Translations under genes and position numbers: made by a program | The notes under the pieces: generated by a model | Seen by the model: only the letters and a program-made list of their open reading frames with translations | Told to the model about the DNA's origin: nothing | Databases searched by the model: none | Shown here: positions 1 to 7,632 of the stretch, piece after piece | How the letters are laid out: every line of letters begins with the position of its first letter | How positions within the stretch are numbered: the first letter of the stretch is position 1 | Assembly: GCA_903934155.1 (NCBI GenBank) | Contig: CAIZMS010000095.1 | Coordinates: 1 to 14,254, forward strand | DNA length: 14,254 bases | Direction: 5' to 3' | Source of the DNA: an uncultured bacterium | Lineage (GTDB): Bacteria; Verrucomicrobiota; Kiritimatiellia; CAIKKV01; CAITUY01

Positions 1-419
1 CCCCGCACCTACCGGGCCAACGCCAGGCACTGACAGGCGCTCTGCCTCACATGCAATCTTCACTCCACGCCCACTGACAATTTCCACGATGACGGAACTG
101 ATGTTCTGTGCTAATCAGCGGACAATGCCGTAAACAAGACCATTGCCAGAAGTCTTTTCACCGGGCCGGGCCTCTAGCGGTTCAGCGTCTTGCTTTGCAC
201 CGTTTTGAAATCATTCGCACTGGCACCTACGGGGCGTGTATACACCACCCGCATCTCCGCTGTGGCGAGAAGGTGATCCTTCATGGCCGTCAGGAGAACC
301 TCCCGATTGACGAAGGAGGATTACAGTTCACTATCATGCCGGATGACAAAATCGTCATGTGGCGCCATCAGTTTTGACTGAAAGCAACCCTGAGATCGCG
401 CGAGATAATCGAATGATGG
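1..419. other. No supported gene; possible degenerate remnant
   Basis: I see no convincing gene in this stretch. A plus-strand frame open from 108 to 377 (89 codons) resembles no family I know and lacks a plausible ribosome binding site. On the minus strand a frame stays open from about 114 to the window edge (35 codons, no clear start) and reads like the tail of a protein, including VIVEIVSGRGVKIACEAERL. That pattern faintly recalls the C-terminus of IS66-type TnpA proteins, but it is too short to claim. The stretch lies downstream of the STAS gene stop, so part of it may simply be 3' spacer. Confidence 0.3.
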
Positions 420-716
420 CTATTCCGCGAACGTGAAAATCCGGTCGAGTCCCGCGATCTTGAACATCCGCATACAGGGTGAAGATACTTTTTTGATGGT
501 GAGTTTGTCGCCCCCTGCTTTTTTCCCCACGACCAGACAGATCCGGAAAAACGCGGACGCCACAATTTCCACATTCTGCATATCAAACACAACGGGCAAC
601 TTCGCGGCATCAATCCGCGCGTACAATGAATCCGCGATCTGGCCACAGGTCTCCGTGTCCAGCGCCCGCTGAAACACACACCGCAAGGATCCATTTTCCT
701 CAAAATATTCCACCAT
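420..716 (-). CDS. STAS-domain protein (anti-sigma factor antagonist type)
   Basis: A 98-residue protein consisting of one STAS domain, the fold of SpoIIAA/RsbV anti-anti-sigma factors, which bind an anti-sigma kinase in the cytoplasm and are switched by serine phosphorylation. Visible signs are the beta strand PVVFDMQNVEIV (41-52), then ASAFFRI (53-59) where the family has SSAGLR or DSSGLG, and the C-terminal KIAGLDRIFTF (86-96). S54 is the best candidate phosphosite; the usual following glycine is replaced by phenylalanine. The ATG at 716 is supported by AAGGAG six bases upstream. The gene starts 35 bases after the stop of the methyltransferase/reductase gene on the same strand and is probably cotranscribed with it. 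No kinase, phosphatase or sigma factor partner lies in the window, so its target is unknown. Confidence 0.75.
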   Translation of the reverse strand: MVEYFEENGSLRCVFQRALDTETCGQIADSLYARIDAAKLPVVFDMQNVEIVASAFFRICLVVGKKAGGDKLTIKKVSSPCMRMFKIAGLDRIFTFAE

Positions 717-722
717 AACCTG

Positions 723-728
723 CTCCTT
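723..728 (-). promoter_or_regulatory. Ribosome binding site of the STAS gene
   Basis: Read on the minus strand this is AAGGAG, six bases before the ATG at 716. It fixes the start of the small STAS gene and supports its being a real gene. Confidence 0.7.
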
Positions 729-751
729 CGTATTGTGATCTGCGCCTTGTA

Positions 752-2641
752 TTAAATCTTCGGGTTCCCATTCTTCGGCCAGGCCCGGATCATCTGCACC
801 AAGGGCGCCAGCACTCGGGCACGATTGTGCGGACTGATCAGATAGATGCCGTCCAGCCTGTCCGCCAAATCGTCCAGAAGCTTTTGCATCATTTCCAGCC
901 CGGCCTTTTCCTGATCCTCCTTGGAGGATAAACTGGTCAGCCGCTGCAACACCGGTTCGGGAATCTGCATGCCCGGCACCTCGTTGTGCAAATAAAGAGC
1001 CGTGCGCGCGGAAATCAGCGGAAAAAACCCCAGAAAAATGCGAACGCCGTTGGTTCGCGTGATATCGAGAACCCGACTCGCCTGCTCCACATCAAAGACA
1101 GGCTGAGTCATGACAAATCTGGCGCCTTCAGCCACTTTGCGTCCAAGCCGTTGAGCTTCTGAATCCAGATTCCGTGCGGCGGAATTAAAGGCAACGCCGA
1201 TGGAAAAATCCGTTTGCCCTTTCAAGTCGCTTCCCGTATGGCTGACACCACGATTCAATCCGGCCAGCAGACGAACCAGCGTGAAGGAGTTGAACTCAAA
1301 TACCGCCCGGGCGGCGCCAGCTGAACGCCCCAGGGGATCGCCGGTAATGGCCAGTACGCCGGGAATCCCCAGCGCGTGCGCCCCCATGAGTTCCGACTGC
1401 AAGCCAAGCGCATTGCGGTCACGACATGTGACATGGCAGATTGTCCTGATTCCGAATTCGTTCCTGAGCATGGCCGCAACGGAAAAATTACCCATCTTGA
1501 GCGAAGCCAGGGGATTATCCGCCAGGCTGATGGCATCGGCACCGGCCTGGGTTACCGCGTTCGCATCATCCAGCATGCCCCGAACCTGAAGATGGCCCGG
1601 GGGATCAATTTCCGCAATGATCGGCCATTGCGCACGCATTCCATCAAGAAGTCCCCCGTTTTTATGCTTCGGAATGACCGGTTCTGGCGCACTGGTTCCG
1701 GAAATACTGGCCGCCATTCCCGCGCCGACCATGACCGTCGCCCGTTGTTTGGGACGGATCGTGCCCAACCCCAGCGTCATGGCCCGGATGGCTTCCGGCG
1801 TCGTGCCGCAGCACCCGCCAATGATCCGAACCCCGGCCTTCGCCAGTTTGATGGCGGCTTCGGCCATGTAGGCCGGGCTCGCCATGTACACAAGGCGGCC
1901 CTCGGATGCCTCGGGATACCCGGCGTTGATGTACGAACAAACCGGCGTCACCCCGGCCCCTGGTAATAAGGCCTCGGCGGCATGGACCGTCGTGGAAAGA
2001 CTCCGTCCACAATTGGCACCAATGATATCAGCGCCCCCTTGCACGAGAGCCCGAGTGATCTGTGCGGCATTCTCACCACTGTCAACGCAGGCCCCGTCCA
2101 TGAAGGTCATCTGCGCGATGACGGGAATATCCCGCCCCCCAAGGCTTTTGGCCTGTTCCAGGGCGAGTAACAGTTCTTCCAGGTTGGTGAACGACTCCAG
2201 CTGTATCAGGTGGACGCCCCCCTCAATCAAAGCCGCGATCTGCTCGCGATAGGCATCCGCCACGGTGGCAAGATCCCAATCCTCCTCAAGGGTCAATCCC
2301 AGTGGGCCGACACAACCCGCCACGCAGGTCTTGCCTCCGGTACCTGCGCTTTCCACCGCCAACCGGGCACCGGCCAGATTAATGGCGCGCATTTTGGAGT
2401 CCAATCCGATACGCCGCAAACAGACCGGGTTAGCCTCTGCGGTATTGGTCGCCAACAGGCTGGCACCGGCATCCGCGTATTCCTCGTAAATACGCCGCAC
2501 CAGGTCGGGATGGGTGAGGTTGAGCATCTCAGGGCCGCCACTCTTGTTGCCAGCCGCTTCAAAAAAACGGCTGTCATGCGCCCCGCAACCCGTCCGATAT
2601 TCGTTCTGAAGAAGATCAAGAAATGCACGCCCCTGGCTCAT
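752..2641 (-). CDS. Bifunctional homocysteine S-methyltransferase / 5,10-methylenetetrahydrofolate reductase
   Basis: A 629-residue fusion of the YitJ type. The N-terminal half (about 10-290) is a Pfam S-methyl_trans domain that would methylate homocysteine to methionine; zinc ligands are C211 (GANCG) and C277/C278 (GGCCGTTPE). The C-terminal half (about 336-620) is an MTHFR barrel, flavin dependent, making 5-methyltetrahydrofolate; E344 in AEIDPP, D435 in ITGDP and Q513 in TQPVFD match family catalytic positions. Both domains are cytoplasmic. I start at the ATG at 2641 because AGGGAGA lies six bases upstream and homology begins there; an in-frame start at 2833 would add 64 unrelated residues and overlap the divergent gene. 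Oddity: the conserved DGAxGT loop reads CGAHDS (residues 19-24). The downstream STAS gene is probably in the same operon. Confidence 0.92.
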   Translation of the reverse strand: MSQGRAFLDLLQNEYRTGCGAHDSRFFEAAGNKSGGPEMLNLTHPDLVRRIYEEYADAGASLLATNTAEANPVCLRRIGLDSKMRAINLAGARLAVESAGTGGKTCVAGCVGPLGLTLEEDWDLATVADAYREQIAALIEGGVHLIQLESFTNLEELLLALEQAKSLGGRDIPVIAQMTFMDGACVDSGENAAQITRALVQGGADIIGANCGRSLSTTVHAAEALLPGAGVTPVCSYINAGYPEASEGRLVYMASPAYMAEAAIKLAKAGVRIIGGCCGTTPEAIRAMTLGLGTIRPKQRATVMVGAGMAASISGTSAPEPVIPKHKNGGLLDGMRAQWPIIAEIDPPGHLQVRGMLDDANAVTQAGADAISLADNPLASLKMGNFSVAAMLRNEFGIRTICHVTCRDRNALGLQSELMGAHALGIPGVLAITGDPLGRSAGAARAVFEFNSFTLVRLLAGLNRGVSHTGSDLKGQTDFSIGVAFNSAARNLDSEAQRLGRKVAEGARFVMTQPVFDVEQASRVLDITRTNGVRIFLGFFPLISARTALYLHNEVPGMQIPEPVLQRLTSLSSKEDQEKAGLEMMQKLLDDLADRLDGIYLISPHNRARVLAPLVQMIRAWPKNGNPKI

Positions 2642-2647
2642 GAACGG

Positions 2648-2654
2648 TCTCCCT
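2648..2654 (-). promoter_or_regulatory. Ribosome binding site deciding the start of the methyltransferase/reductase gene
   Basis: The minus-strand sequence AGGGAGA sits six bases before the ATG at 2641. It favours this start over the longer in-frame reading that begins at 2833. Confidence 0.65.
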
Positions 2655-2669
2655 AAAATTATTCCAGCC

Positions 2670-2697
2670 ACTATAGCAGGATAGCCCCTGTTCACAA
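2670..2697 (-). promoter_or_regulatory. Sigma70-like promoter for the methyltransferase/reductase gene
   Basis: On the minus strand, TTGTGA (2697-2692) and TATAGT (2675-2670) are separated by 16 bases. Matches to TTGACA and TATAAT are 4/6 and 5/6. Transcription would begin roughly 20 bases upstream of the ATG at 2641, leaving no room for a SAM-type riboswitch in the leader. The site lies in the 116-base divergent spacer before the C10 peptidase gene. Confidence 0.45.
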
Positions 2698-2757
2698 GCC
2701 CCTCTTGCCGCACCATTTCCACTTGCCCGCGATCTTGCGCGGCTTTACGATCTATAG

Positions 2758-5619
2758 ATGAATAAATGGGTGCAAAAGCACGCAAAGGGGGGGCTTCCCG
2801 GCTGGTTGCTGATCGCGCTTTCCACCGTTGCACTTCTGGTCTTGAATCAAGCGGAACCCGCCCTGGCGGCCTCCGTGGGAATCGAGCAGGCCAAGGGGGC
2901 GGTCAACGGCTGGCTCAAAGCGGATCGCATGCCTCTGAGGGAGGTCATGGGTCAGACCATCCAGGGTGCCGTCACCATCAACGATGCGCAGGGCGCTATT
3001 CTCTGCCATGTCATCTCCCTCGATCCGGAGGGGTTTGTGATTGTTTCCGCTGATGACCTCATCGAGCCTGTCATCGCCTTTTCGCCCAGCGGCCAGTTTG
3101 ATCCCTCAAGCAAGAATCCCCTAGGGGCGCTCGTGTCCCGCGATCTACCCGGCCGACTGGCCAGGGTTAAGGGAATGCAGGCGGCCGATCAGGGGGCACT
3201 CTCGACCGCTCACGATAAGTGGATTCAGTTGTTGGCATTCGATCAGGCCGCCACGCGGGGAACGCTCAGCCTGTCATCGCTCTCAGATGTCCGCGTGGCC
3301 CCGCTGACCCAGACGCTCTGGGATCAGCAACTCGCCGGAGGGAGCGCCTGCTACAACTACTTCACACCGCCCTATGCTGCCGGGAATAACGGAAACTACT
3401 ACTGCGGATGTGTTGCCACCGCCATGGCCCAACTGATGCGATACTGGCAGTTTCCCGTTAACGGGGTCGGGATCGGTTCATTTACCATCAGCGTCTCCGG
3501 AGCTACAACCTCACGAAGCCTCCGCGGAGGTGACGGGCTGGGCGGCGGGTATCTGTGGACCAATATGGTTCTCAATCCGGTCAGCAGCACCATCGCCCAG
3601 CGGCAGGCCATCGGGGCCCTGTGCCATGATGCCGCCGTTTCGGTGGGCATGGATTTTACCTCCACCGGCTCGAGTGCGGATACCCTGGAAGCCAGAACGC
3701 AATTGGTAAACACCTTCCGTTATGCGAATGCCATCAAAGGCTATAACACGGGATCGACAATCGGAACCGGCCTGAACGCCATGGTCAACCCCAACCTCGA
3801 TGCCGGGTGTCCGGTTTTGTTCGGCATCTCCGACGGGCTATTCGGCCACGCCATTGTCGGTGATGGCTACGGCTACAACCTATCCACCCTTTATCACCAT
3901 CTGAACATGGGGTGGTCGGGCTCGGATACGGCCTGGTACAACCTGCCCAATATCGATGTCGCCGACCCCTACAACTCGGTTTACAAGTGCGTCTACAATG
4001 TCTGGACCAACGGCACGGGCGAGATCATCAGCGGTCGGGTTCTCGATGGAAGCGGGGCCGCCGTCGCGGGCGCGGCGGTAACGGCTATCCGGAGCGGTGG
4101 CGCAACCTACACGGCCACGACCGGAGTCTCAGGGATCTATGCGTTCGCCCATATTCCCTCCTCCTCAACCTACACGGTACGGGTGAGCGTGGCGGGTAGC
4201 ACCTATACAAATCGAATTGTGACCACGGGCTTATCCGTTGATAATTCTGCCACATCCGGAAACCGTTGGGGCCTTGATTTCATCGCGCAGGATTCCCTCG
4301 CCCCCACCGGCCTGACGGTGACGGTGACGGGGGCAACCCAACTGAGCCTGTCCTGGGGGAAAAATCTTTCCAACGATAATGTCGTGGTGGCCTGGAGCAC
4401 CAACGGCATCTTCGGCATTCCCTCAAACACGCTGGCCGTGGGCAGCTCCATGGCCGGAGGTGGAGTGGTTCTTTACAATGGTAACGGAACGAACCTGTCG
4501 CATACGAACTTGACCGCAGGAACCTTTTATTATTACAGGGCCTGGTCCGTGCGAAGCGGCCCGACCTATTCCAGCGGGGTCTCGAAGTCGGGCCGCACGG
4601 CAAACGGGATTCCTTTCTCAGAGGGCTTCGAGACAGCCGCGCCGCAAACGAACGGCTGGAGCGAAGAGTTCGTTACAAACTCGGCCAGTTGGATTAACCA
4701 GACTGGCGGATATAACAGTTCTCCGCCCAACGCACATGCCGGCAGCCGTAATGCGCTTCTCTACTTTGACGTTGCCTCCGACCACAAAACCAAACTCGTC
4801 ACCCCGCAGTTGGATTTCGGAGCCGCCACCCTGGGAGCCCAGGTGTCATTCTGGCATTGCATGGAAAACTGGTCGCCGGATCAGGATGAGCTCAGGGTAT
4901 ATTCCAAGACAAACCTCACGGGCGCATGGACCCTTCTGGCAACCTACACCAACGCGGTATCGTCATGGACCAAGCAGACGCTGTCCCTGCCCAATCCCAA
5001 CAGCAGCACCTACATTGCCTTTGAGGGCAATGCCAAGTACGGCTACGGCGTCTGCGTGGATGACGTCCTGGTGTCAGGCTCAGTGCCCCCGAATGCGGCG
5101 CCGACCGGAATCTCCCTCTCCGGCCTCTCGGTGTTGGAGAACCTGCCCGCAGGGACAACCGTCGGCACTCTAGGCACAACTGATCCGGACACAGGAAACA
5201 CCTTTATCTATGCGCTGACCAATGGAACAGGGGGGAGTGACAACGGTTCATTCACGATCAGCGGGAGCAATCTGCTGACGGCGGCACTCTTCGACTACGA
5301 AACCAAAAGCAACTACAGCCTCCGCGTGAAGTCAACCGACCAGGGCGGACTGTCGACACAGGAAGTGTTCACCGTGACCGTGACGGACGTCGACGAGAGA
5401 CCGGTCTTCACGGCGCCCATGCTACAAACCAACGACACGCTGGTGCTTCACTGGGCGAGCGTCACGAACCACCTCTACAGCGTCTATGGCACCACCAACA
5501 TGGCCACGCCCTTTTCACTCCTGGAAAGCAACATCATCGCCACTCCCAGCATGAACTCCTACACCGACACCCTCTCCGGAGCCCGACAGAAATTCTGGAA
5601 AATCACCACCGTGCCGTAG
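2758..5619 (+). CDS. Secreted C10 (streptopain-type) cysteine peptidase with multidomain adhesive C-terminus
   Basis: A 953-residue exported protease. A signal peptide (hydrophobic 14-30, likely cleavage after ALA near 37) precedes a streptopain-like propeptide (about 38-165) and a C10 catalytic domain (about 180-416). The catalytic cysteine is C218 in GCVATAMAQ, the histidine H364 in GHAIVGDGY, followed by the family HLNMGWSG motif. Then come a carboxypeptidase-regulatory-like beta domain (421-511), an Fn3 domain (515-613), a MAM/jelly-roll-like module (618-774), a cadherin-like repeat (779-880, with DPDTGN and a TVTDVDE ending) and a C-terminal tail (about 885-953) typical of PVC-group exported proteins. 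Streptopain itself is much shorter (about 400 residues), so over half of this protein is accessory. No clear Shine-Dalgarno precedes the ATG. Probable role: extracellular protein degradation or attachment; substrate unknown. Confidence 0.85.
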   Translation: MNKWVQKHAKGGLPGWLLIALSTVALLVLNQAEPALAASVGIEQAKGAVNGWLKADRMPLREVMGQTIQGAVTINDAQGAILCHVISLDPEGFVIVSADDLIEPVIAFSPSGQFDPSSKNPLGALVSRDLPGRLARVKGMQAADQGALSTAHDKWIQLLAFDQAATRGTLSLSSLSDVRVAPLTQTLWDQQLAGGSACYNYFTPPYAAGNNGNYYCGCVATAMAQLMRYWQFPVNGVGIGSFTISVSGATTSRSLRGGDGLGGGYLWTNMVLNPVSSTIAQRQAIGALCHDAAVSVGMDFTSTGSSADTLEARTQLVNTFRYANAIKGYNTGSTIGTGLNAMVNPNLDAGCPVLFGISDGLFGHAIVGDGYGYNLSTLYHHLNMGWSGSDTAWYNLPNIDVADPYNSVYKCVYNVWTNGTGEIISGRVLDGSGAAVAGAAVTAIRSGGATYTATTGVSGIYAFAHIPSSSTYTVRVSVAGSTYTNRIVTTGLSVDNSATSGNRWGLDFIAQDSLAPTGLTVTVTGATQLSLSWGKNLSNDNVVVAWSTNGIFGIPSNTLAVGSSMAGGGVVLYNGNGTNLSHTNLTAGTFYYYRAWSVRSGPTYSSGVSKSGRTANGIPFSEGFETAAPQTNGWSEEFVTNSASWINQTGGYNSSPPNAHAGSRNALLYFDVASDHKTKLVTPQLDFGAATLGAQVSFWHCMENWSPDQDELRVYSKTNLTGAWTLLATYTNAVSSWTKQTLSLPNPNSSTYIAFEGNAKYGYGVCVDDVLVSGSVPPNAAPTGISLSGLSVLENLPAGTTVGTLGTTDPDTGNTFIYALTNGTGGSDNGSFTISGSNLLTAALFDYETKSNYSLRVKSTDQGGLSTQEVFTVTVTDVDERPVFTAPMLQTNDTLVLHWASVTNHLYSVYGTTNMATPFSLLESNIIATPSMNSYTDTLSGARQKFWKITTVP

Positions 5620-5651
5620 TGCCTCGAGAACGAACACCGTTTCCGCAGAGT

Positions 5652-5680
5652 TTGACAGCATTAGCTCGTTTTCGCACATT
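5652..5680 (+). promoter_or_regulatory. Possible promoter just upstream of the GH43 gene
   Basis: A perfect TTGACA at 5652-5657 is followed, after 17 bases, by CACATT (5675-5680), a poor -10 (3/6). The ATG at 5687 would lie only six bases after the -10, implying a leaderless message if the element is real. No Shine-Dalgarno is visible, which fits that reading. The weak -10 keeps confidence low. Confidence 0.3.
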
Positions 5681-5686
5681 GTGTCT

Positions 5687-6988
5687 ATGAAACAAACATT
5701 TGCCTTACTTTTCATAATTTCCATCATGTTCATGACGCCTTCAGGGTATAGCCAAAACCCTTTGATCAAGGATGTCGGCATGTCCGATCCACATGCACGA
5801 GTCTTTAACAACACCATTTTCCTCTATACCGGGCATGACGATTCTCCCGCCGACAAAAAATGGGTCATGAAGGATTGGAAGATTTTCTCCTCAACAAACC
5901 TGGTGAACTGGACATGGCAAGGCACAGTATCCCCCAAGGAAAACTATATGGATGACGACAGTGCCGACTGCTGGGCATCGGATGCCGCCACCCGGAATGG
6001 AAAATATTACTTTTATTTCTCGGACAGAACCCGGGGGATTGGCGTCATGACTTCGGATAATCCTGAAGGCCCCTTCAAGGATGCCTTAGGCAAGGCTTTG
6101 GTCAAACCCATGCATGATCCAACCCTATTGATTGATGACGACCCGAATCAGACTCCCTATATCATTTATGGCCAGAAACGGGATTCTTATCATATTGCCA
6201 AACTCAATAATGACATGATCTCGGTTGCCGAAACTCCCAAACCCATCGTCATCACCGGAGAAGCGTGGGAGAATACACCCTCCTGGCAGGATAAGAATTA
6301 TTTATTCAAGCATGACGGCCTGTATTATTTGTCGTGGGGACAAAGTTACGCTACTTCAAGTAATGTTTACGGGCCTTATCAAAGCGTCGGCTCTGTCGGC
6401 AAGGGATATGGGCTGGGTGCCTATGCACACGGCAGCTTCTTCTGGTGGAAAGGCCAGTTTTATCATGTTTGGTGCTATTACATTCGCAAGGGGTTCAAAT
6501 ACCGGGAAACGATCATCAGCTATTGCCATTTTGAGGACGGAGGAAAAATCCATACCGACACTGAATTTCTGGACAAGCATTTTGCCTATGGAGTCGGGCG
6601 TTACGAGGCCGCATGGCCCGAGATTCAGGCGGAATGGTATTATGAGATTTCGAGTGGGATAAAAAAGCAGGGAAACAGGGCAGAGGGATTCGTCCTTACG
6701 GAAATCAAGGACGGCAGCTGGGTGAATTTCGCCAATGTAAGTTTTAAGAAATGCCCCGGGAAATTCAGCGCAAAGACATTTGCCAAAGGCGGGAAAGGCA
6801 CCCTCGAAGTCAGAATTGATAGTATTTCGGGCCCCCTATTGGGAGTTTACCCAATCTCTGAATCCGGGAATACCGACCAAACGGAAACGACCCAATTATC
6901 CGAAGTTGTGGGTCAGAAAAATGTGTTTTTAGTATTCAAAGGTGACAAAAACTGCACATTTAATCTGGACTGGATCAAGTTTCAGTAA
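5687..6988 (+). CDS. Exported GH43-family glycoside hydrolase with C-terminal CBM6-like module
   Basis: From the ATG at 5687 the product has 433 residues; an in-frame GTG at 5681 would add two, and the numbering here uses that longer form. A signal peptide covers about 1-25. The five-bladed propeller domain (about 27-310) shows GH43 landmarks: D36 in SDPHAR (catalytic base), D146 in HDPTLL (pKa modulator), a candidate general acid E197 in WENTPSW, and H250 in AHGS at the usual metal-binding histidine. Residues about 320-435 look like a CBM6 beta-sandwich (GSWVNFANVSF, NLDWIKF at the end). GH43 enzymes cleave arabinose- or xylose-containing plant polysaccharides or galactans; the exact specificity cannot be read here. 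The DNA is visibly AT-richer than the preceding gene. Its stop overlaps the end of a converging gene remnant. Confidence 0.85.
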   Translation: MKQTFALLFIISIMFMTPSGYSQNPLIKDVGMSDPHARVFNNTIFLYTGHDDSPADKKWVMKDWKIFSSTNLVNWTWQGTVSPKENYMDDDSADCWASDAATRNGKYYFYFSDRTRGIGVMTSDNPEGPFKDALGKALVKPMHDPTLLIDDDPNQTPYIIYGQKRDSYHIAKLNNDMISVAETPKPIVITGEAWENTPSWQDKNYLFKHDGLYYLSWGQSYATSSNVYGPYQSVGSVGKGYGLGAYAHGSFFWWKGQFYHVWCYYIRKGFKYRETIISYCHFEDGGKIHTDTEFLDKHFAYGVGRYEAAWPEIQAEWYYEISSGIKKQGNRAEGFVLTEIKDGSWVNFANVSFKKCPGKFSAKTFAKGGKGTLEVRIDSISGPLLGVYPISESGNTDQTETTQLSEVVGQKNVFLVFKGDKNCTFNLDWIKFQ

Positions 6989-7278
6989 CAGATCGTGTAA
7001 CTGAAGGATGCCTTGAGCGCCGCACACGCCCCCTCTTCTGGTTGCGGGGAAGTCACGCGCACATAGTCCACCATGACTTTTTCCGGAGACACCGCGACGC
7101 GCAGGTAGCCAGAACTGCCCAAAATGACACCGCTTTTATATCCATATTCTACCGCACTTCGAGTGCCGCCCCGGGCATCACCGGGCTGGGGAACTTCCTG
7201 GTACACAATGCCGTCAAGCTCCTGCCGGGCATAGAGATGGTCATACCCATGAAAGACGATGTTGTTGAAACACTTTAC
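6982..7278 (-). pseudogene. Metallophosphoesterase C-terminal remnant
   Basis: About 95 codons on the minus strand read as the end of a calcineurin-like metallophosphoesterase: VFHGYDHLYARQELDG, then VILGSSGYLRVAVSPEKVMVDYVR, ending FSYTICY. In intact homologues the first motif is GHDH, whose histidines bind metal; here the first is tyrosine. The N-terminal two thirds, with the other metal ligands, are absent: just upstream (about 7280-7300) the sequence passes into a response-regulator start on the other strand. The frame stays open upstream to 7407, but that part is antisense to the response regulator and kinase fragments. The stop overlaps the GH43 gene end by seven bases. I treat it as a decayed fragment; the family call is from motif memory. 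Confidence 0.6.
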
Positions 7279-7300
7279 CCTCCATGCGACCTTCCCATCC

Positions 7301-7369
7301 ATGAAAATTCTAGTCGTCGAAGACGAACGGAAGATCGCCAGCTTCATCAAGCAGGGCCTGCCGGACTGA
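7301..7369 (+). pseudogene. OmpR-family response regulator, N-terminal fragment
   Basis: The reading from the ATG at 7301 begins MKILVVEDERKIASFIKQGL, a textbook start of a receiver domain of the CusR/CopR type (first beta strand, the acidic ED pair, first helix). After 20 matching residues it reads P-D-stop. The receiver aspartate, the rest of the receiver and the whole DNA-binding domain are missing. From position 7363 the sequence continues, in another frame, as the end of a histidine kinase. The fragment cannot make a functional regulator. Confidence 0.75.
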
Positions 7370-7632
7370 TCCGGCTTACCCTCACCCGGAAGAATGCCCA
7401 GGCCCACTTCCTGATCGGGAACACGGCCCTCCCTTCCCTCACGCTTGACGAAAAACTACTCTTTACCCGGTTTTACAGGGGAGACAGTTCCCGTAGCCGT
7501 CAGATTGAAGGGGTTGGACTCGGCCTCAGCCTCGCCCGTGAAATTGTCCACGCGCATCACGGAAGCCTGACGCTCGCGGAGTCGAAAGAAGGCTGGGTCT
7601 CCTTTGCCCTGATGCTGCCCATCCAGGCCTAA
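7363..7632 (+). pseudogene. Sensor histidine kinase, C-terminal fragment
   Basis: The last 89 codons of a HATPase_c domain: FTRFYRGDSSRSR (F-box region), GVGLGLSLAREIVHAHHG (G2 box and following helix) and FALMLP at the end. These motifs are typical of CusS-like kinases. The sensor, membrane, HAMP, dimerisation/phosphohistidine and N-box parts are missing, and the G1 box region (GNTALPSL) is degenerate. It is joined directly to the response-regulator start at about 7358-7369. In the usual operon the regulator gene precedes the kinase gene, so a single internal deletion explains the arrangement. No start codon or ribosome binding site belongs to this piece. Confidence 0.8.

Noticed and set aside
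10..24. 15-base match TACCGGGCCAACGCC shared with 12928-12942 in the pump gene
   Set aside because: Short, in a different reading frame from the pump gene, and without extension on either side; most likely chance.
364..420. Inverted repeat GCCATCA/TGATGGC around the STAS gene stop as a terminator
   Set aside because: The arms are 43 bases apart and there is no T-run, so a terminator is not supported.
2642..2833. Longer in-frame N-terminus (64 residues) for the methyltransferase/reductase
   Set aside because: The extra residues have no family similarity, overlap the start of the divergent peptidase gene, and the ATG at 2641 has a good ribosome binding site.
5625..5675. Imperfect inverted repeat CGAGAACGA / TCGTTTTCG between the peptidase and GH43 genes
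   Set aside because: Nine-base arms with one wobble pair and a very long loop; not convincing as a terminator or operator.
7042..7362. Upstream extension of the kinase remnant frame on the plus strand
   Set aside because: Kinase similarity begins only at 7363; the earlier part is antisense to the metallophosphoesterase remnant and out of frame with the response-regulator start.
7279..7407. N-terminal part of the minus-strand frame that contains the metallophosphoesterase remnant
   Set aside because: It is antisense to the response-regulator and kinase fragments and has no phosphoesterase motifs.
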